This document shows, one piece after another, positions 45,594 to 53,963 of a stretch of DNA of 64,000 nt (position 1 is its first letter; each line of letters begins with the position of its first letter). The position numbers and the translations under genes are program-made. The DNA comes from CAWBBA01 sp963729795 (GTDB lineage Bacteria; Desulfobacterota; Desulfomonilia; Desulfomonilales; Desulfomonilaceae). The notes beneath the pieces are model-generated. The model was not told where the DNA came from and did not search any database. It worked only from the letters and a program-made list of their open reading frames with translations. The stretch spans positions 1 to 64,000 of the forward strand of contig CAVSPC010000062.1 of assembly GCA_963729795.1 (NCBI GenBank), in the 5' to 3' direction.

Positions 45594-46784
45594 ATGCATG
45601 CGATTATTCCTAATGTTATTCGTACGCGCCGTGTTCGCCTTTTAGTCCTCATCTGCCTCATCGTTGCAATAGGATTACTGTTCCCGCCGGGAACCCGTAC
45701 GGGAATTGCCGCCGCAGAAACGAGTTCGCAGGCCCATTCTGAACACAAAGCGATGCGGCTGCCGTGTCCGGATCATATTGTCATAGTAATAGAAGAGAAC
45801 AAGGGCTTCGACGATCTTTTTTCAAGCAAATGCCCCGAGAATTCAGGCGGCCCCTGTGCACCCTACTTCATTTCCCTGGCTGCTAAGGGTGCGTCACTGG
45901 AGCGTTTTTACGCTTTTCATCATCCTAGCCAGCCGAATTACCTGGAGCTTTTTTCGGGCAGCAATGAAGGGGTTATCGGTGATTGTTGCCCTCTGGAGAA
46001 ATGCCAGCCCCAAGCCACTTGTAATACCAAATGTGTTCCCGTAGTTTCCCCGCCTGTCCTGATAGGACCGAGTCTCGCGGGACTCCTCATCAATAAAGAT
46101 AGCTCGCTCGCTCCAAATACTAAACCGCTGACCTTTGTGGGTTACGCAGAGGACTTGCCGAAAGACAAGAGCCTCTGCTGCTATAGCGAGGATGGATCGC
46201 ATTACGCTCGGAAGCACTGTCCTTGGCTGGATTACATCGATGTCCCGGAAAAGAATCCGGATGGAACCCCCACGACTTTGCCGTTCGATCATGAATTCTG
46301 GGGTCACAAAGGGGACGTACAGCGGTTTTCCGCGTTGCCGACAGTTTCCTTCGTAATTCCCAATTTGATCAATGATATGCATTCTCTTCCAGAGCATATT
46401 TCGCATAAAACATTTTTGGAAACGTCATTGAAACGTGAGAAGTGGCACGCGTTGGTTGGGAGATTGGTTAATCAAGGTGATGTCTGGCTGAAAAGATATC
46501 TCGTGGATTACGTGGAATACGCGATGAAACCGGAAAACAACAGCCTCTTGATTGTCACGTGGGATGAAGACAGTAACGGACTGGGCTGCAGGCATCCTTG
46601 CCCTACTATTCCTCCAGACAATCATATCCCGACCATCATTGTAGGTGCGAAGGTGAAATCCGGATGCCAGAGCTGCGAGCAATACACATTTTACAATCTA
46701 TTGCGTACCATTTTGGATATGTATCACCTCCCGTTGATTGGCGGAAGCCAGAGAGCCGAACCGATCACGGATATATGGCGGTAG
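45594..46784 (+). CDS. Exported phosphoesterase (acid phosphatase / phospholipase C-like)
   Basis: 396 aa with a signal or anchor (LLVLICLIVAIGLLFPPG). The PF04185-type fold is indicated by HIVIVIEENKGFDDLF with the metal-binding Glu-Asn, FYAFHHPSQPNYLELFSGSN, and LLIVTWDEDSNG and DNHIPTIIVGAKV near the C-terminus. Such enzymes cleave phosphomonoesters or phospholipids outside the cytoplasm. Twelve or so Cys residues, several in CC or C-x-x-C positions (CCPLEKC, CQSCEQ), suggest disulfides. It is not linked to an obvious operon. Confidence 0.85.
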   Translation: MHAIIPNVIRTRRVRLLVLICLIVAIGLLFPPGTRTGIAAAETSSQAHSEHKAMRLPCPDHIVIVIEENKGFDDLFSSKCPENSGGPCAPYFISLAAKGASLERFYAFHHPSQPNYLELFSGSNEGVIGDCCPLEKCQPQATCNTKCVPVVSPPVLIGPSLAGLLINKDSSLAPNTKPLTFVGYAEDLPKDKSLCCYSEDGSHYARKHCPWLDYIDVPEKNPDGTPTTLPFDHEFWGHKGDVQRFSALPTVSFVIPNLINDMHSLPEHISHKTFLETSLKREKWHALVGRLVNQGDVWLKRYLVDYVEYAMKPENNSLLIVTWDEDSNGLGCRHPCPTIPPDNHIPTIIVGAKVKSGCQSCEQYTFYNLLRTILDMYHLPLIGGSQRAEPITDIWR

Positions 46785-47111
46785 GCAGCGGGAATTCCGC
46801 CTGAATTCCTGAGGGGCGCACCCAATTTATCCTTCAGCTCGAGCGCTGCTAAACAAGGTGGCTTCAAATTTCTAACAGGTGTAAGCCTTCCCCGGCTGAG
46901 AGGGTACTCCGGATAAGGAAGTTCTCCCCTATGTTTGACGAGTTCTCGGGCAGGGACTAGACTCTCGACAAGAACCATATGGCGGGTGCACGATGAAAAC
47001 TATCCAGATAGCAAAAACACTTTGACAGACCCGTGTCCCTCGGCGGTATCGATTCATGTACGATGCAAATGGCTATGCGGCCTTGGAGCACCTCGACTGA
47101 AAGGACATGAC
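46785..47111. other. Gap, no gene or known element seen
   Basis: The open frame leading into the methyltransferase is not coding-like. A short string GGCTGAGAGGG...CCGGATAA recalls TPP-riboswitch fragments but the conserved core is missing, so it is not called. Confidence 0.35.
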
Positions 47112-47699
47112 ATGTCTGATAACCAAAAAGCGAAGCCACCTGGAGCCGGGAGGAGCAGCTTTGATCTAATCGACGCCGAGAAGCTCTTTCATGAAATCGA
47201 GATTTCCCCGGCCATGACTTTCTTGGACTTGGGCTGCGGAGTAGGCACATATTCCATTGCCGTGTCCGGGAGACTGGGCCGCGAGGGGCTGGTATATGCG
47301 ATTGACCTTTGGGAAGAAGGCATTGCGATCCTTCGCGATCGGATTGCCAAGGAAGGATACACCAATATCAAGACACGGATTGCTGATATCGGGGCCGCGA
47401 TACCGCTGGAAGATCGGAGCGTGGATGTCTGTCTTGTGGCCACCGTATTGCATGATCTGGTGGAATCGGGCGTGCAAGAAGGCACACTACGAGAAGCTTC
47501 TCGCGTGATCAAGCCGCAAGGAAAGTTGATCATCGTTGAATTCAAAAAGATCGATGGCCCACCTGGACCTCCCAAAAGCATTCGGTTGTCTCCTCAAGAG
47601 GTAGATAAGCTGGTGGTTCCTCATGGGTTTTCAGTCAAGTCATTCGCGGAACTCGGACCGTACCACTATATGAGCATCTTTCAACTTAACCTTAGCTAA
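47112..47699 (+). CDS. Class I SAM-dependent methyltransferase
   Basis: 195 aa, start chosen by AAAGGACATGAC. SAM-binding motif I is FLDLGCGVGTYSIAVSGRLG (about 37-56), acidic loop VYAIDLW, motif II-like SVDVCLVATVLHDLVE, and motif III region ASRVIKPQGKLIIVEFKK. This resembles UbiE/arsenite methyltransferase-type enzymes of type 11. No Cys set for arsenic is seen, so I do not call arsM. The acceptor is unknown. No operon partner is adjacent. Confidence 0.85.
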   Translation: MSDNQKAKPPGAGRSSFDLIDAEKLFHEIEISPAMTFLDLGCGVGTYSIAVSGRLGREGLVYAIDLWEEGIAILRDRIAKEGYTNIKTRIADIGAAIPLEDRSVDVCLVATVLHDLVESGVQEGTLREASRVIKPQGKLIIVEFKKIDGPPGPPKSIRLSPQEVDKLVVPHGFSVKSFAELGPYHYMSIFQLNLS

Positions 47700-47750
47700 T
47701 TGTCCTATGTGGATTAAGTTGTTAAATAAAATCGACATCACTGGTGCTCT

Positions 47751-47978
47751 ATGAAAACCATACAGATGACCATTGACGAACCCCTGCTCGCAAAGGTGGA
47801 TAAGGTGACGCAAGACCTTAAGACCACGCGCTCGGCATTCATTAGATCAGCACTTCGCCTTGCACTCAGTCGTTACGCTATTTCCAAGCTGGAACGCCAA
47901 CACGCTGAGGGCTATGCCAAGCATCCCGTAGCTCCAAATGAGTTTGATGTCTGGGAATCGGAACAAACTTGGGCGTGA
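47751..47978 (+). CDS. Ribbon-helix-helix protein, orphan MazE-like antitoxin
   Basis: 75 aa: MKTIQMTIDEPLLAKVDKVT and DLKTTRSAFIRSALRLALSR form the RHH fold, ending FDVWESEQTWA as in MazE partners of MazF. No toxin reading follows; the next frame overlapping the stop (GTG at 47977) gives no MazF-like sequence. A Cys-rich short ORF lies 90 nt downstream. Orphan, or its toxin has been lost. Confidence 0.75.
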   Translation: MKTIQMTIDEPLLAKVDKVTQDLKTTRSAFIRSALRLALSRYAISKLERQHAEGYAKHPVAPNEFDVWESEQTWA

Positions 47979-48069
47979 AGTCCGCAAAACGATTGAGTTC
48001 GCACCGGGCTTCGATGCGATTTCATGATGATGATTATTTTAACAGAAAAGGTAACGGGAGGTGGGTATC

Positions 48070-48201
48070 ATGGCAAGAAAGTCACCTACGCAGGTTTCCT
48101 GTTGCATCAAGAATAAGCACAGGTGCATGAAAACTAATAAGGAAACCGAATGTGTGAGAATCGGCGGTTACCCCGTCAATTCGTGTTTGAAGTGCAAGTA
48201 A
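48070..48201 (+). CDS. Cys-rich miniprotein, 43 aa
   Basis: The sequence begins MARKSPTQVSCCIKNKHRCM and contains six Cys (11, 12, 19, 28, 39, 42) in a basic peptide. RBS GGGAGGTGGGTATC is very strong. A 20-nt hairpin follows the stop, so the transcription unit looks complete. It could bind zinc, but the Cys spacing (C-C-x6-C-x8-C-x10-C-x2-C) fits no motif I know. Confidence 0.55.
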   Translation: MARKSPTQVSCCIKNKHRCMKTNKETECVRIGGYPVNSCLKCK

Positions 48202-48212
48202 CCCTGCTCGGC

Positions 48213-48232
48213 AAGGGGGACGAATCCCCCTT
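48213..48232. terminator. Hairpin between convergent genes
   Basis: AAGGGGGA-CGAA-TCCCCCTT is an 8-bp perfect stem with a CGAA tetraloop. It is not followed by a T-run on either strand, so bidirectional termination is likely but not proven. It sits between the Cys-rich miniprotein and the minus-strand gene at 48271. Confidence 0.5.
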
Positions 48233-48270
48233 ATCCCGTACTTAACCCGCTCTGCCGTCCTAATTCTAAT

Positions 48271-48465
48271 TCAGTGCGCGGCCTTCACGGCTAAGAGAGT
48301 TCGGCACAATTTCTTTTCTGCTTCGTTAATCTTGCGGACTTCTTCTTCGCTAATGGCCTCGGGTGCGAAACAGTCATAGGCCAAGATGGTCCTGCCGGTT
48401 TCTTTCTCGACGCCTTGTACAATCCCCAAACCATTGTCGTCCAGTGTTGCAAATGAACACATCAT
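48271..48465 (-). CDS. Hypothetical protein, 64 aa
   Basis: The start MMCSFATLDDNGLGIVQGVE is chosen because AAAGGAGG lies ten nt upstream; the frame is open to 48543. A compact acidic/helical protein (RTILAYDCFAPEAISEEEVR, KINEAEKKLCRTLLAVKAAH). No domain recognised, no membrane segment. Confidence 0.55.
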   Translation of the reverse strand: MMCSFATLDDNGLGIVQGVEKETGRTILAYDCFAPEAISEEEVRKINEAEKKLCRTLLAVKAAH

Positions 48466-48538
48466 TGTTCGCGTTCCTCCTTTGATAGAGTTCATGCGAT
48501 AAATATAGTCACTCGCGCCTCGACAGTCATAATCAGGA

Positions 48539-48900
48539 TTCACCGCAGAGTCCGCAGAGAATTCTGTTTATGGGTTTTGCCGGGAGTTTAGACCGATGGG
48601 CCCTGCGTCCCGCAGGGCCGCCCCGGACCTCGATCCGGGTTCCGTAGGGGCACCCCTCGTGTCTGCCCTCTTCTGGGCACCCACGAGGGGTGCCCCTACA
48701 GGGGATGCTCGCGTACGCGGGCATGACGACAGGCAGCTGAAACTGTCTCAAAACCCTTGAACCGGACGAAATCGTACCACGAATGCCCTTTTTCCCCGGC
48801 AATGAATTACCGGGCTACTGTCCCCGGTCCCTACGAGACGCCAGCATTTGTGCCCCATTGGGGCGATTGAGAGTAGACCGGTACTTTAGTGCCGGGCTGC
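48539..48900. repeat. Repeat-rich intergenic block
   Basis: It holds TTCACCGCAGAGTCCGCAGA (48539), CCCTGC-GTCCC-GCAGGG (48601), an 18-bp perfect inverted repeat GTAGGGGCACCCCTCGTG at 48644-48661 and its complement at 48682-48699 (20-nt loop), CGCGTACGCGGGCATGAC (48711), CCCCGGCAATGAATTACCGG (48794), GCCCCATTGGGGC (48852) and AGTAGACCGGTACTTTAGTG (48872). The last modules are shared with 31096-31279. No gene lies between 48466 and 49238. Confidence 0.75.
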
Positions 48901-49095
48901 CATCGTGCCACGATTCCGAGCATCAACATAGTACTGAGACAGTTTCAGATGCCTATCCCACTAAAAACGCGGTGTCACTTGTCTGAAAGCGAATCGGCAT
49001 GAGTTACCGCCAGTCCCGATCTGCGAAAGTGAAGGCATTTGCCGCATGACTGCGCACGTGGGCAACTCACCTTGCACCGAACAAGCTATCCTTTT

Positions 49096-49127
49096 TCTCT
49101 GCGTTCTCTGCGTGCTCTGCGGTGAAC
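49096..49127. repeat. Short tandem CTCTGCG repeat, inverse copy of 48539
   Basis: TTCTCTGCGTTCTCTGCGTG then CTCTGCGGTGAA contains three CTCTGCG units and is the inverse complement of the CACCGCAGAG element at 48539. This element is known to be dispersed in many environmental bacteria. Confidence 0.6.
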
Positions 49128-49238
49128 TATTATCTTTCGCTTTTCTCGAAACGCAGCTCTGTGCTAAACCGAAAAAGAACCCTCTCCGTCGGCTCAACGG
49201 CGGATGACTCGGCCAGTTGATCCGCTCGACATACTGAA

Positions 49239-50372
49239 ATGAAACAGAAACCGCAAAACCTCGACTCAAGATACAAAGTTGCGATGGAGGATGGGAAAGA
49301 GACCTTCCACGACGCAAAGCGCCTGCTAGTCCAAGGCGTCACCAAGCGTTTCGGGAAAAACAATGCATTGTCCGACATTACTCTGGAAGTCTCTAAAGGA
49401 GAATTGTGCGTGCTCCTTGGCCCTTCAGGGTGCGGAAAGTCCACATTATTGCGAATCATCGCGGGTTTGGAAAGTCCTTCAACAGGCAGGATCTTCATTG
49501 ACGGCCGTGATGCAACTTATTTGCCTCCCGGAAAACGCGACGTCGCCATGGTCTTCCAGAATTATGCGATTTATCCGCACATGACGGTGTTCGAAAACAT
49601 CGCGTTTCCTTTGCGAGTGCGAAAATCTCCCAAGGAGGAAATAGATGCGAAGGTGCAGGAAGCGGCAGCTTTGCTTCAACTGGATCGATTGCTTGAGAGA
49701 AAGCCCGCTCAGCTTTCAGGAGGGGAGCGACAGAGAGTTGCAATGGGCCGAGCCATTGTAAGGCAGCCGACGATTTTTCTTTTTGACGAGCCGCTGTCGA
49801 ACCTGGACGCCAAACTCAGGGCAAACATGCGGATCGAAATTTCCCAGCTTCACCGAAGGCTTCGAGCAACCACAGTTTACGTTACGCACGATCAGGTAGA
49901 GGCCATGACGATGGCAGACACGGTCGTAGTTTTAGACGCGGGGATTGTGCAGCAAATAGGTCCGCCCGACGAAATCTACAAACATCCCGCCAATCTGATG
50001 GTCGCAGAGTTCGTTGGTACCCCTGCCATGAACTTCATTTCCGGACGATTGGCTCGCTCTTCAGACGGCACGGTTTTGTTCTCCGCCGGCAGCCTGACCT
50101 TCCCACTTCCTCACTGCGACATCGAAGGTGAAGCGGTCGCCGGGATAAGACCGGAACATGCATCAATAGACCCTGACGGCAAAGTCATGGGCAACGTGAA
50201 ATTCATAGAAGACATTGGATCGGACAAATTTGTCCACCTGGAATTGGCGCCCGGGAAGGTTATGGTAGTCCGACTTTCCCAATCGCAGAATGTAAAGATG
50301 GGCCAGACGGTTCGTTTATCAATCGATCTCTCAAAGGTAAATGTTTTTTGGCGAGGCAACAGGATTTTGTGA
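49239..50372 (+). CDS. ABC transporter ATP-binding protein, MsmK/UgpC type
   Basis: Energy-coupling subunit of a sugar or polyol importer, 377 aa. Walker A LGPSGCGKST, Q-loop AMVFQNYAIYPHMT, signature QLSGGERQRVAMGRAIV, Walker B FLFDEPLSNLDAKLRANMRI and H-loop YVTHDQVEAMTMADTVV are intact. A C-terminal TOBE region (about 290-375) is typical of the CUT1 family and of UgpC-like proteins. The start could also be ATG 49284. It begins a four-gene operon with SBP and two permeases. Repeats precede it, so the promoter is likely near 49130-49238. Confidence 0.93.
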   Translation: MKQKPQNLDSRYKVAMEDGKETFHDAKRLLVQGVTKRFGKNNALSDITLEVSKGELCVLLGPSGCGKSTLLRIIAGLESPSTGRIFIDGRDATYLPPGKRDVAMVFQNYAIYPHMTVFENIAFPLRVRKSPKEEIDAKVQEAAALLQLDRLLERKPAQLSGGERQRVAMGRAIVRQPTIFLFDEPLSNLDAKLRANMRIEISQLHRRLRATTVYVTHDQVEAMTMADTVVVLDAGIVQQIGPPDEIYKHPANLMVAEFVGTPAMNFISGRLARSSDGTVLFSAGSLTFPLPHCDIEGEAVAGIRPEHASIDPDGKVMGNVKFIEDIGSDKFVHLELAPGKVMVVRLSQSQNVKMGQTVRLSIDLSKVNVFWRGNRIL

Positions 50373-50374
50373 AG

Positions 50375-51673
50375 ATGGCGCGCTTGCCGGGAATGACCTT
50401 GGCATTAAAGACTCTATTGCTGACGCTGTTGATGCTGCTGATCTCGGCCGCCTTCTCGACCGGTGATGAAATTCACTTTGTAATGTGGAAGCCCGATCAT
50501 CCGGAAGTATGGAATAAGCTCATTAGCAAATTTGAAAGACAGACCGGTATCAAGGTTCATGTCGATATTGGCCCGAACTCGTCTACGGCGGCCCACGCTC
50601 TGATTTCCCAAAGGCTGAAAAATGCAGATCCGGATCTGGACGTTTTCATGATGGACGTCATTTGGCCTTCGGAGTTCGTATCCGCCCACTGGATTCAGGC
50701 TTTGGACCGCTACTTTCCTTCCCGAGATCGGGCCGACTTCTTCCCGGCGGCCATTTCCGCGTGCACGATTAATGGGAAAATCTACGGAGTTCCATTTGAA
50801 ACTTCCGGAGGCATTCTTTTTTGCCGAAAAGATCTTTTGGACAAATATGCCTTCAAACCGCCCGAGACATGGGATCAACTAGTTCAGGAGGCCGAGCGCA
50901 TAGTCAGTCGCGAACGGCCACAAGATCCTGCTTTGAGGGGCTATTGCGGACAGTTCAAGCAATATGAAGGGCTCGTGTGTAATATGCAGGAGTTCTTACT
51001 GAGCAATCGGGGCAAACTGTTCAGCGACAACGGGCAAAAATCTACGATAGGGTCTCCTGCAAATCTTCAGGCCGTGCGATTCGTAAGAGATAAAATTATC
51101 GGCAAAGTAGCGTCCAGGGGAGTGCTCACGTATGAGGAGCCTGAATCGCTGCATGTTTTTATACAAGGTCACGCGGTGTTTTTGCGTGACTGGCCTTATG
51201 CCTGGGAAATTGCAAATAATCCCAAGGAATCTGCTGTCGCGGGCAAAGTGGACATAATTCCCCTACCGCACTTTGCCGGAGGCGTCAGCGCGCCCACGTT
51301 GGGCGGGTGGCAATTCGCTCTGTCCAGATTTTCCAGAAGAAAGGCTCTTGCCTGGCAATTTGTACAATACATGTCATCGCCGAGTGTTCAGAAAATATTC
51401 GCTCTCAAGGCTTCTCAAAGACCGGCCAGGCGGTCGGTCTACAATGACCCGGAAGTTCTCAAGAAAAATCCCCATTTCGCCAAGCTGCGCAAAGCCTTCG
51501 AAAAGGCACGCCCCCGCCCGGCGATTCCTCTGTATCCGCTCTATTCAAGCATTTTGCAAAGGTTCTATCAGGACGCAATTGTTTACCCCGACTCCCGCGT
51601 CGAACCTCTGGCAGCAGAGGCGGACAGAGAGATTGATCGCCTTCTCAAACTCGTGCGTGAAGGCAATCCATGA
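50375..51673 (+). CDS. Extracellular solute-binding protein, family 1
   Basis: Periplasmic substrate receptor of the CUT1-type importer. A signal segment (LALKTLLLTLLMLLISAAFS) leads to EIHFVMWKPDHPEVWNKLIS and VHVDIGPNSSTAAHALI, then DLDVFMMDVIWPSEF and FETSGGILFCRKDLLD, normal family-1 binding-protein blocks. Length about 432 aa. The start may be ATG 50375 or GTG 50369, just after the ATPase gene stop. It overlaps the next gene by 4 nt (ATGA). Sugar or glycerol-phosphate-like ligand; identity is not readable. Confidence 0.9.
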   Translation: MARLPGMTLALKTLLLTLLMLLISAAFSTGDEIHFVMWKPDHPEVWNKLISKFERQTGIKVHVDIGPNSSTAAHALISQRLKNADPDLDVFMMDVIWPSEFVSAHWIQALDRYFPSRDRADFFPAAISACTINGKIYGVPFETSGGILFCRKDLLDKYAFKPPETWDQLVQEAERIVSRERPQDPALRGYCGQFKQYEGLVCNMQEFLLSNRGKLFSDNGQKSTIGSPANLQAVRFVRDKIIGKVASRGVLTYEEPESLHVFIQGHAVFLRDWPYAWEIANNPKESAVAGKVDIIPLPHFAGGVSAPTLGGWQFALSRFSRRKALAWQFVQYMSSPSVQKIFALKASQRPARRSVYNDPEVLKKNPHFAKLRKAFEKARPRPAIPLYPLYSSILQRFYQDAIVYPDSRVEPLAAEADREIDRLLKLVREGNP

Positions 51674-52578
51674 GAACTTCATCCTTCACTTCCGAGCGAA
51701 CCGTTGGATACCTGTTTCTTACGCCGCTACTCAGTGTTCTGTTGATCTTCAGTTTTTTCCCCATCGGCTATTCATTTTTCTTGAGTCTTCATCGAATAAT
51801 ATTGAGTCTCCCTCGCTTGGGGGAAAGCTTTGTGGGTCTCGCCAATTACAAAAGTTTGCTCGAAGATCCTGCTGCTCTCCAGTCCCTTACAGTCACTATC
51901 ATTTTCGTGGCCGTAGCGACGATTTTCGAGGTTTGTGTAGGATTATTCATAGCGCTTGTCATAAACGAGAGCTTCAGGGCAAGAGGCATTGTGAGGGTGG
52001 CGATTCTTATACCCTGGGCAATCCCGACTGTGGTGGCATCCCAATTGTGGAGGTTCGCCTTTAACGATCAGTACGGCATAGTTAATTACATTCTTTTCGG
52101 CGCTGATATTGCTCATTACAAGGCATGGCTTGCCGATCCTGTTTCGGCTCTCGCGGCAATCATACTCGCGGACGTTTGGAAGACCTCATCTTTCGCGAGC
52201 CTCATCATTCTTGCGGGATTGCAAACGATTCCGGATGAACTCTATGAAGCTGCCAGGGTGGACGGAGCAAATGCGTTCCAGCGATTTCTGCACATTACGC
52301 TACCGCTCTTGAAGCCGTCTATTCTACTGGCTCTCATATTCAGAACTATGGACGCGTTCAGAGTTTTTGATCTCGTATATGTGATGACGCAGGGTGGGCC
52401 GGCAGATGCCACCAATGTCTTGCAGTTCTACGGATATAAGACGTTGTTTGACCAAGGCATGGTCGGAACGGGTTCGGCTGTTTCCGTGGTTGTTTTCATA
52501 TTGGTTTTCTCGGTCTCGATCTTTTATTTGAGCCTGGTGGGAACCACTCTCCTGAAGAAAAAGGAGGACCTCCTTTGA
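51670..52578 (+). CDS. ABC transporter permease, MalF/UgpA type
   Basis: 302 aa with six TM helices (GYLFLTPLLSVLLIFSFFPI first). The ATPase-docking EAA loop is EAARVDGANAFQRFLHITLP with LKP, near residue 195. The start overlaps the solute-binding gene by ATGA, and its stop overlaps the TTG start of the next permease. Cytoplasmic membrane importer subunit of the same operon. Confidence 0.93.
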   Translation: MRTSSFTSERTVGYLFLTPLLSVLLIFSFFPIGYSFFLSLHRIILSLPRLGESFVGLANYKSLLEDPAALQSLTVTIIFVAVATIFEVCVGLFIALVINESFRARGIVRVAILIPWAIPTVVASQLWRFAFNDQYGIVNYILFGADIAHYKAWLADPVSALAAIILADVWKTSSFASLIILAGLQTIPDELYEAARVDGANAFQRFLHITLPLLKPSILLALIFRTMDAFRVFDLVYVMTQGGPADATNVLQFYGYKTLFDQGMVGTGSAVSVVVFILVFSVSIFYLSLVGTTLLKKKEDLL

Positions 52579-53405
52579 CCGAACGCAGCGATCATCCGCT
52601 GATCTTGGGAGTAGCCATAGTCTGTGTCGTGCTCTTTTCCGTTGCACCTTTCGCTTGGTTTGCGCTGCTTGCATTCAAACCGCACCTTGAAATTACTGCA
52701 ATTCCCCCGTCTATATTTCCCAGGCATATTTCCTTGGAGGCCATGTCCGCTGCAATCTTCAAATATGGCCTGCTGCATTTCCTCAAGAACAGTGTGATCG
52801 TTGCGAGTGTCACCACAGCGGTTTGCGTGGCGGTCGGAACACTCGCGGCTTATCCGCTCGTACGGCTTCCAATAAGGTTCAAGAGGACTATCCTTCTGCT
52901 GATTCTGGCTGCGGGGATGTTTCCTCAAATTTCAATAGCAGGTCCGGTTTGGAGAATTCTGCTCGGGCTCGGGTGGCTCAACACATATCAGGGGCTCGTT
53001 CTTCCTTATTTGGCTCTCACGTTGCCAATCACCGTTTGGATACTTTCTAATTTTTTCGGCGAGCTTCCGAGAGAATTGGAGGACGCGGCCAAAATAGATG
53101 GCGCAAGCATTTTCCAGATTTTGGGCAGGATAATTTTCCCACTGGCTGCACCGGGAGTCTTCACCGCGGCAATACTGACCTTTATCTATTGTTGGAACGA
53201 ATTCTTTTTTGCTCTGCTCATCATGACACGCAGTGATTTTCAGACACTTCCGGTGGGAATCGCCTTATTTCCGGGGCAGTACACCATGCCCTGGGGCGAG
53301 ATAGCCGCGGCTTCGATAGTGACCACCATGCCGCTGATCCTTCTGACGGTGTTCTTTCAGAAGCGCATCATTTCGGGACTTACCGCGGGGGCGGTGAGGG
53401 GATAG
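52575..53405 (+). CDS. ABC transporter permease, MalG/UgpE type
   Basis: 276 aa with six TM helices (LGVAIVCVVLFSVAPFAWFA first) and an EAA-type loop (LEDAAKIDGASIFQILGRII). The start is TTG at 52575, supported by AAAGGAGG ten nt upstream and by the overlap with the previous stop. It closes the operon; the next gene starts 105 nt later and is of a different type. The pairing of MalF- and MalG-like permeases defines a CUT1-type importer. Confidence 0.92.
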   Translation: MTERSDHPLILGVAIVCVVLFSVAPFAWFALLAFKPHLEITAIPPSIFPRHISLEAMSAAIFKYGLLHFLKNSVIVASVTTAVCVAVGTLAAYPLVRLPIRFKRTILLLILAAGMFPQISIAGPVWRILLGLGWLNTYQGLVLPYLALTLPITVWILSNFFGELPRELEDAAKIDGASIFQILGRIIFPLAAPGVFTAAILTFIYCWNEFFFALLIMTRSDFQTLPVGIALFPGQYTMPWGEIAAASIVTTMPLILLTVFFQKRIISGLTAGAVRG

Positions 53406-53510
53406 GAATGAAAATGCCTTGTTCACGGTGGAGAGCCGGTGTAGGATACGGTGAGCCCGCTGGTTGTGGGAACACCGCACAAGCCTTTGAACGTCGGTCA
53501 AGGTGGATTC

Positions 53511-53963
53511 ATGAACACGGAGCAAAGCAAAGACCGGGACAATGAGATCATTGGCTTTGCGCATTTCTCCGTGGGACGAGCCATTTTCCGCATAATCGGC
53601 GGATCCATTGCGATATCATTGTGCGTTGCGGCGGGATTAATTCGTTTGTCCAATGGGGAACCACTTTTGGGCGGGGTGTTGTTTGTTGCAGGTCTATTAA
53701 TGCTTCGAAATTTTCTCGATCTTGCCTTATCTGATCGAATTATTTTTTATGGAAATAGAGTTACAAAAATTTGGCACATCCTCGGGCAAAGGACCATTTA
53801 TTTTTCGAGGGCAAGGGTCGTGCGAGTTAAGTTCTCCAGACGTCCCTTGGAGTGGGTGATCAGAGAAACCGGGCCAAACGGTGAGCGCTTGTCAATGCAA
53901 AGACCAATTTTTTGGCTCATCCGACAAGTGCGTACGTGGTCAGATGTATGGCGTAAATCTTGA
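53511..53963 (+). CDS. Membrane protein, C-terminus replaced by the adjacent transposase remnant
   Basis: 150 aa from ATG 53511 (AAGGTGG upstream). Two hydrophobic segments (IIGGSIAISLCVAAGLI and LLGGVLFVAGLLMLRNFLDL) then a small soluble domain (IIFYGNRVTKIWHILGQRTI, FSRARVVRVKFSRRPLEWVI). The last 15 residues read through the opposite strand of the transposase end, so the original C-terminus has probably been lost. No family recognised. Confidence 0.55.
   Translation: MNTEQSKDRDNEIIGFAHFSVGRAIFRIIGGSIAISLCVAAGLIRLSNGEPLLGGVLFVAGLLMLRNFLDLALSDRIIFYGNRVTKIWHILGQRTIYFSRARVVRVKFSRRPLEWVIRETGPNGERLSMQRPIFWLIRQVRTWSDVWRKS

Noticed and set aside
46860..46930. TPP-riboswitch-like string GGCTGAGAGGG ... 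CCGGATAA
   Set aside because: The conserved core between these two boxes is missing and the downstream gene is a methyltransferase not tied to thiamine; similarity is to short boxes only.
47977..48150. GTG frame overlapping the RHH gene stop as a MazF toxin
   Set aside because: The translation lacks the MazF start (RGEV-W) and any conserved block.
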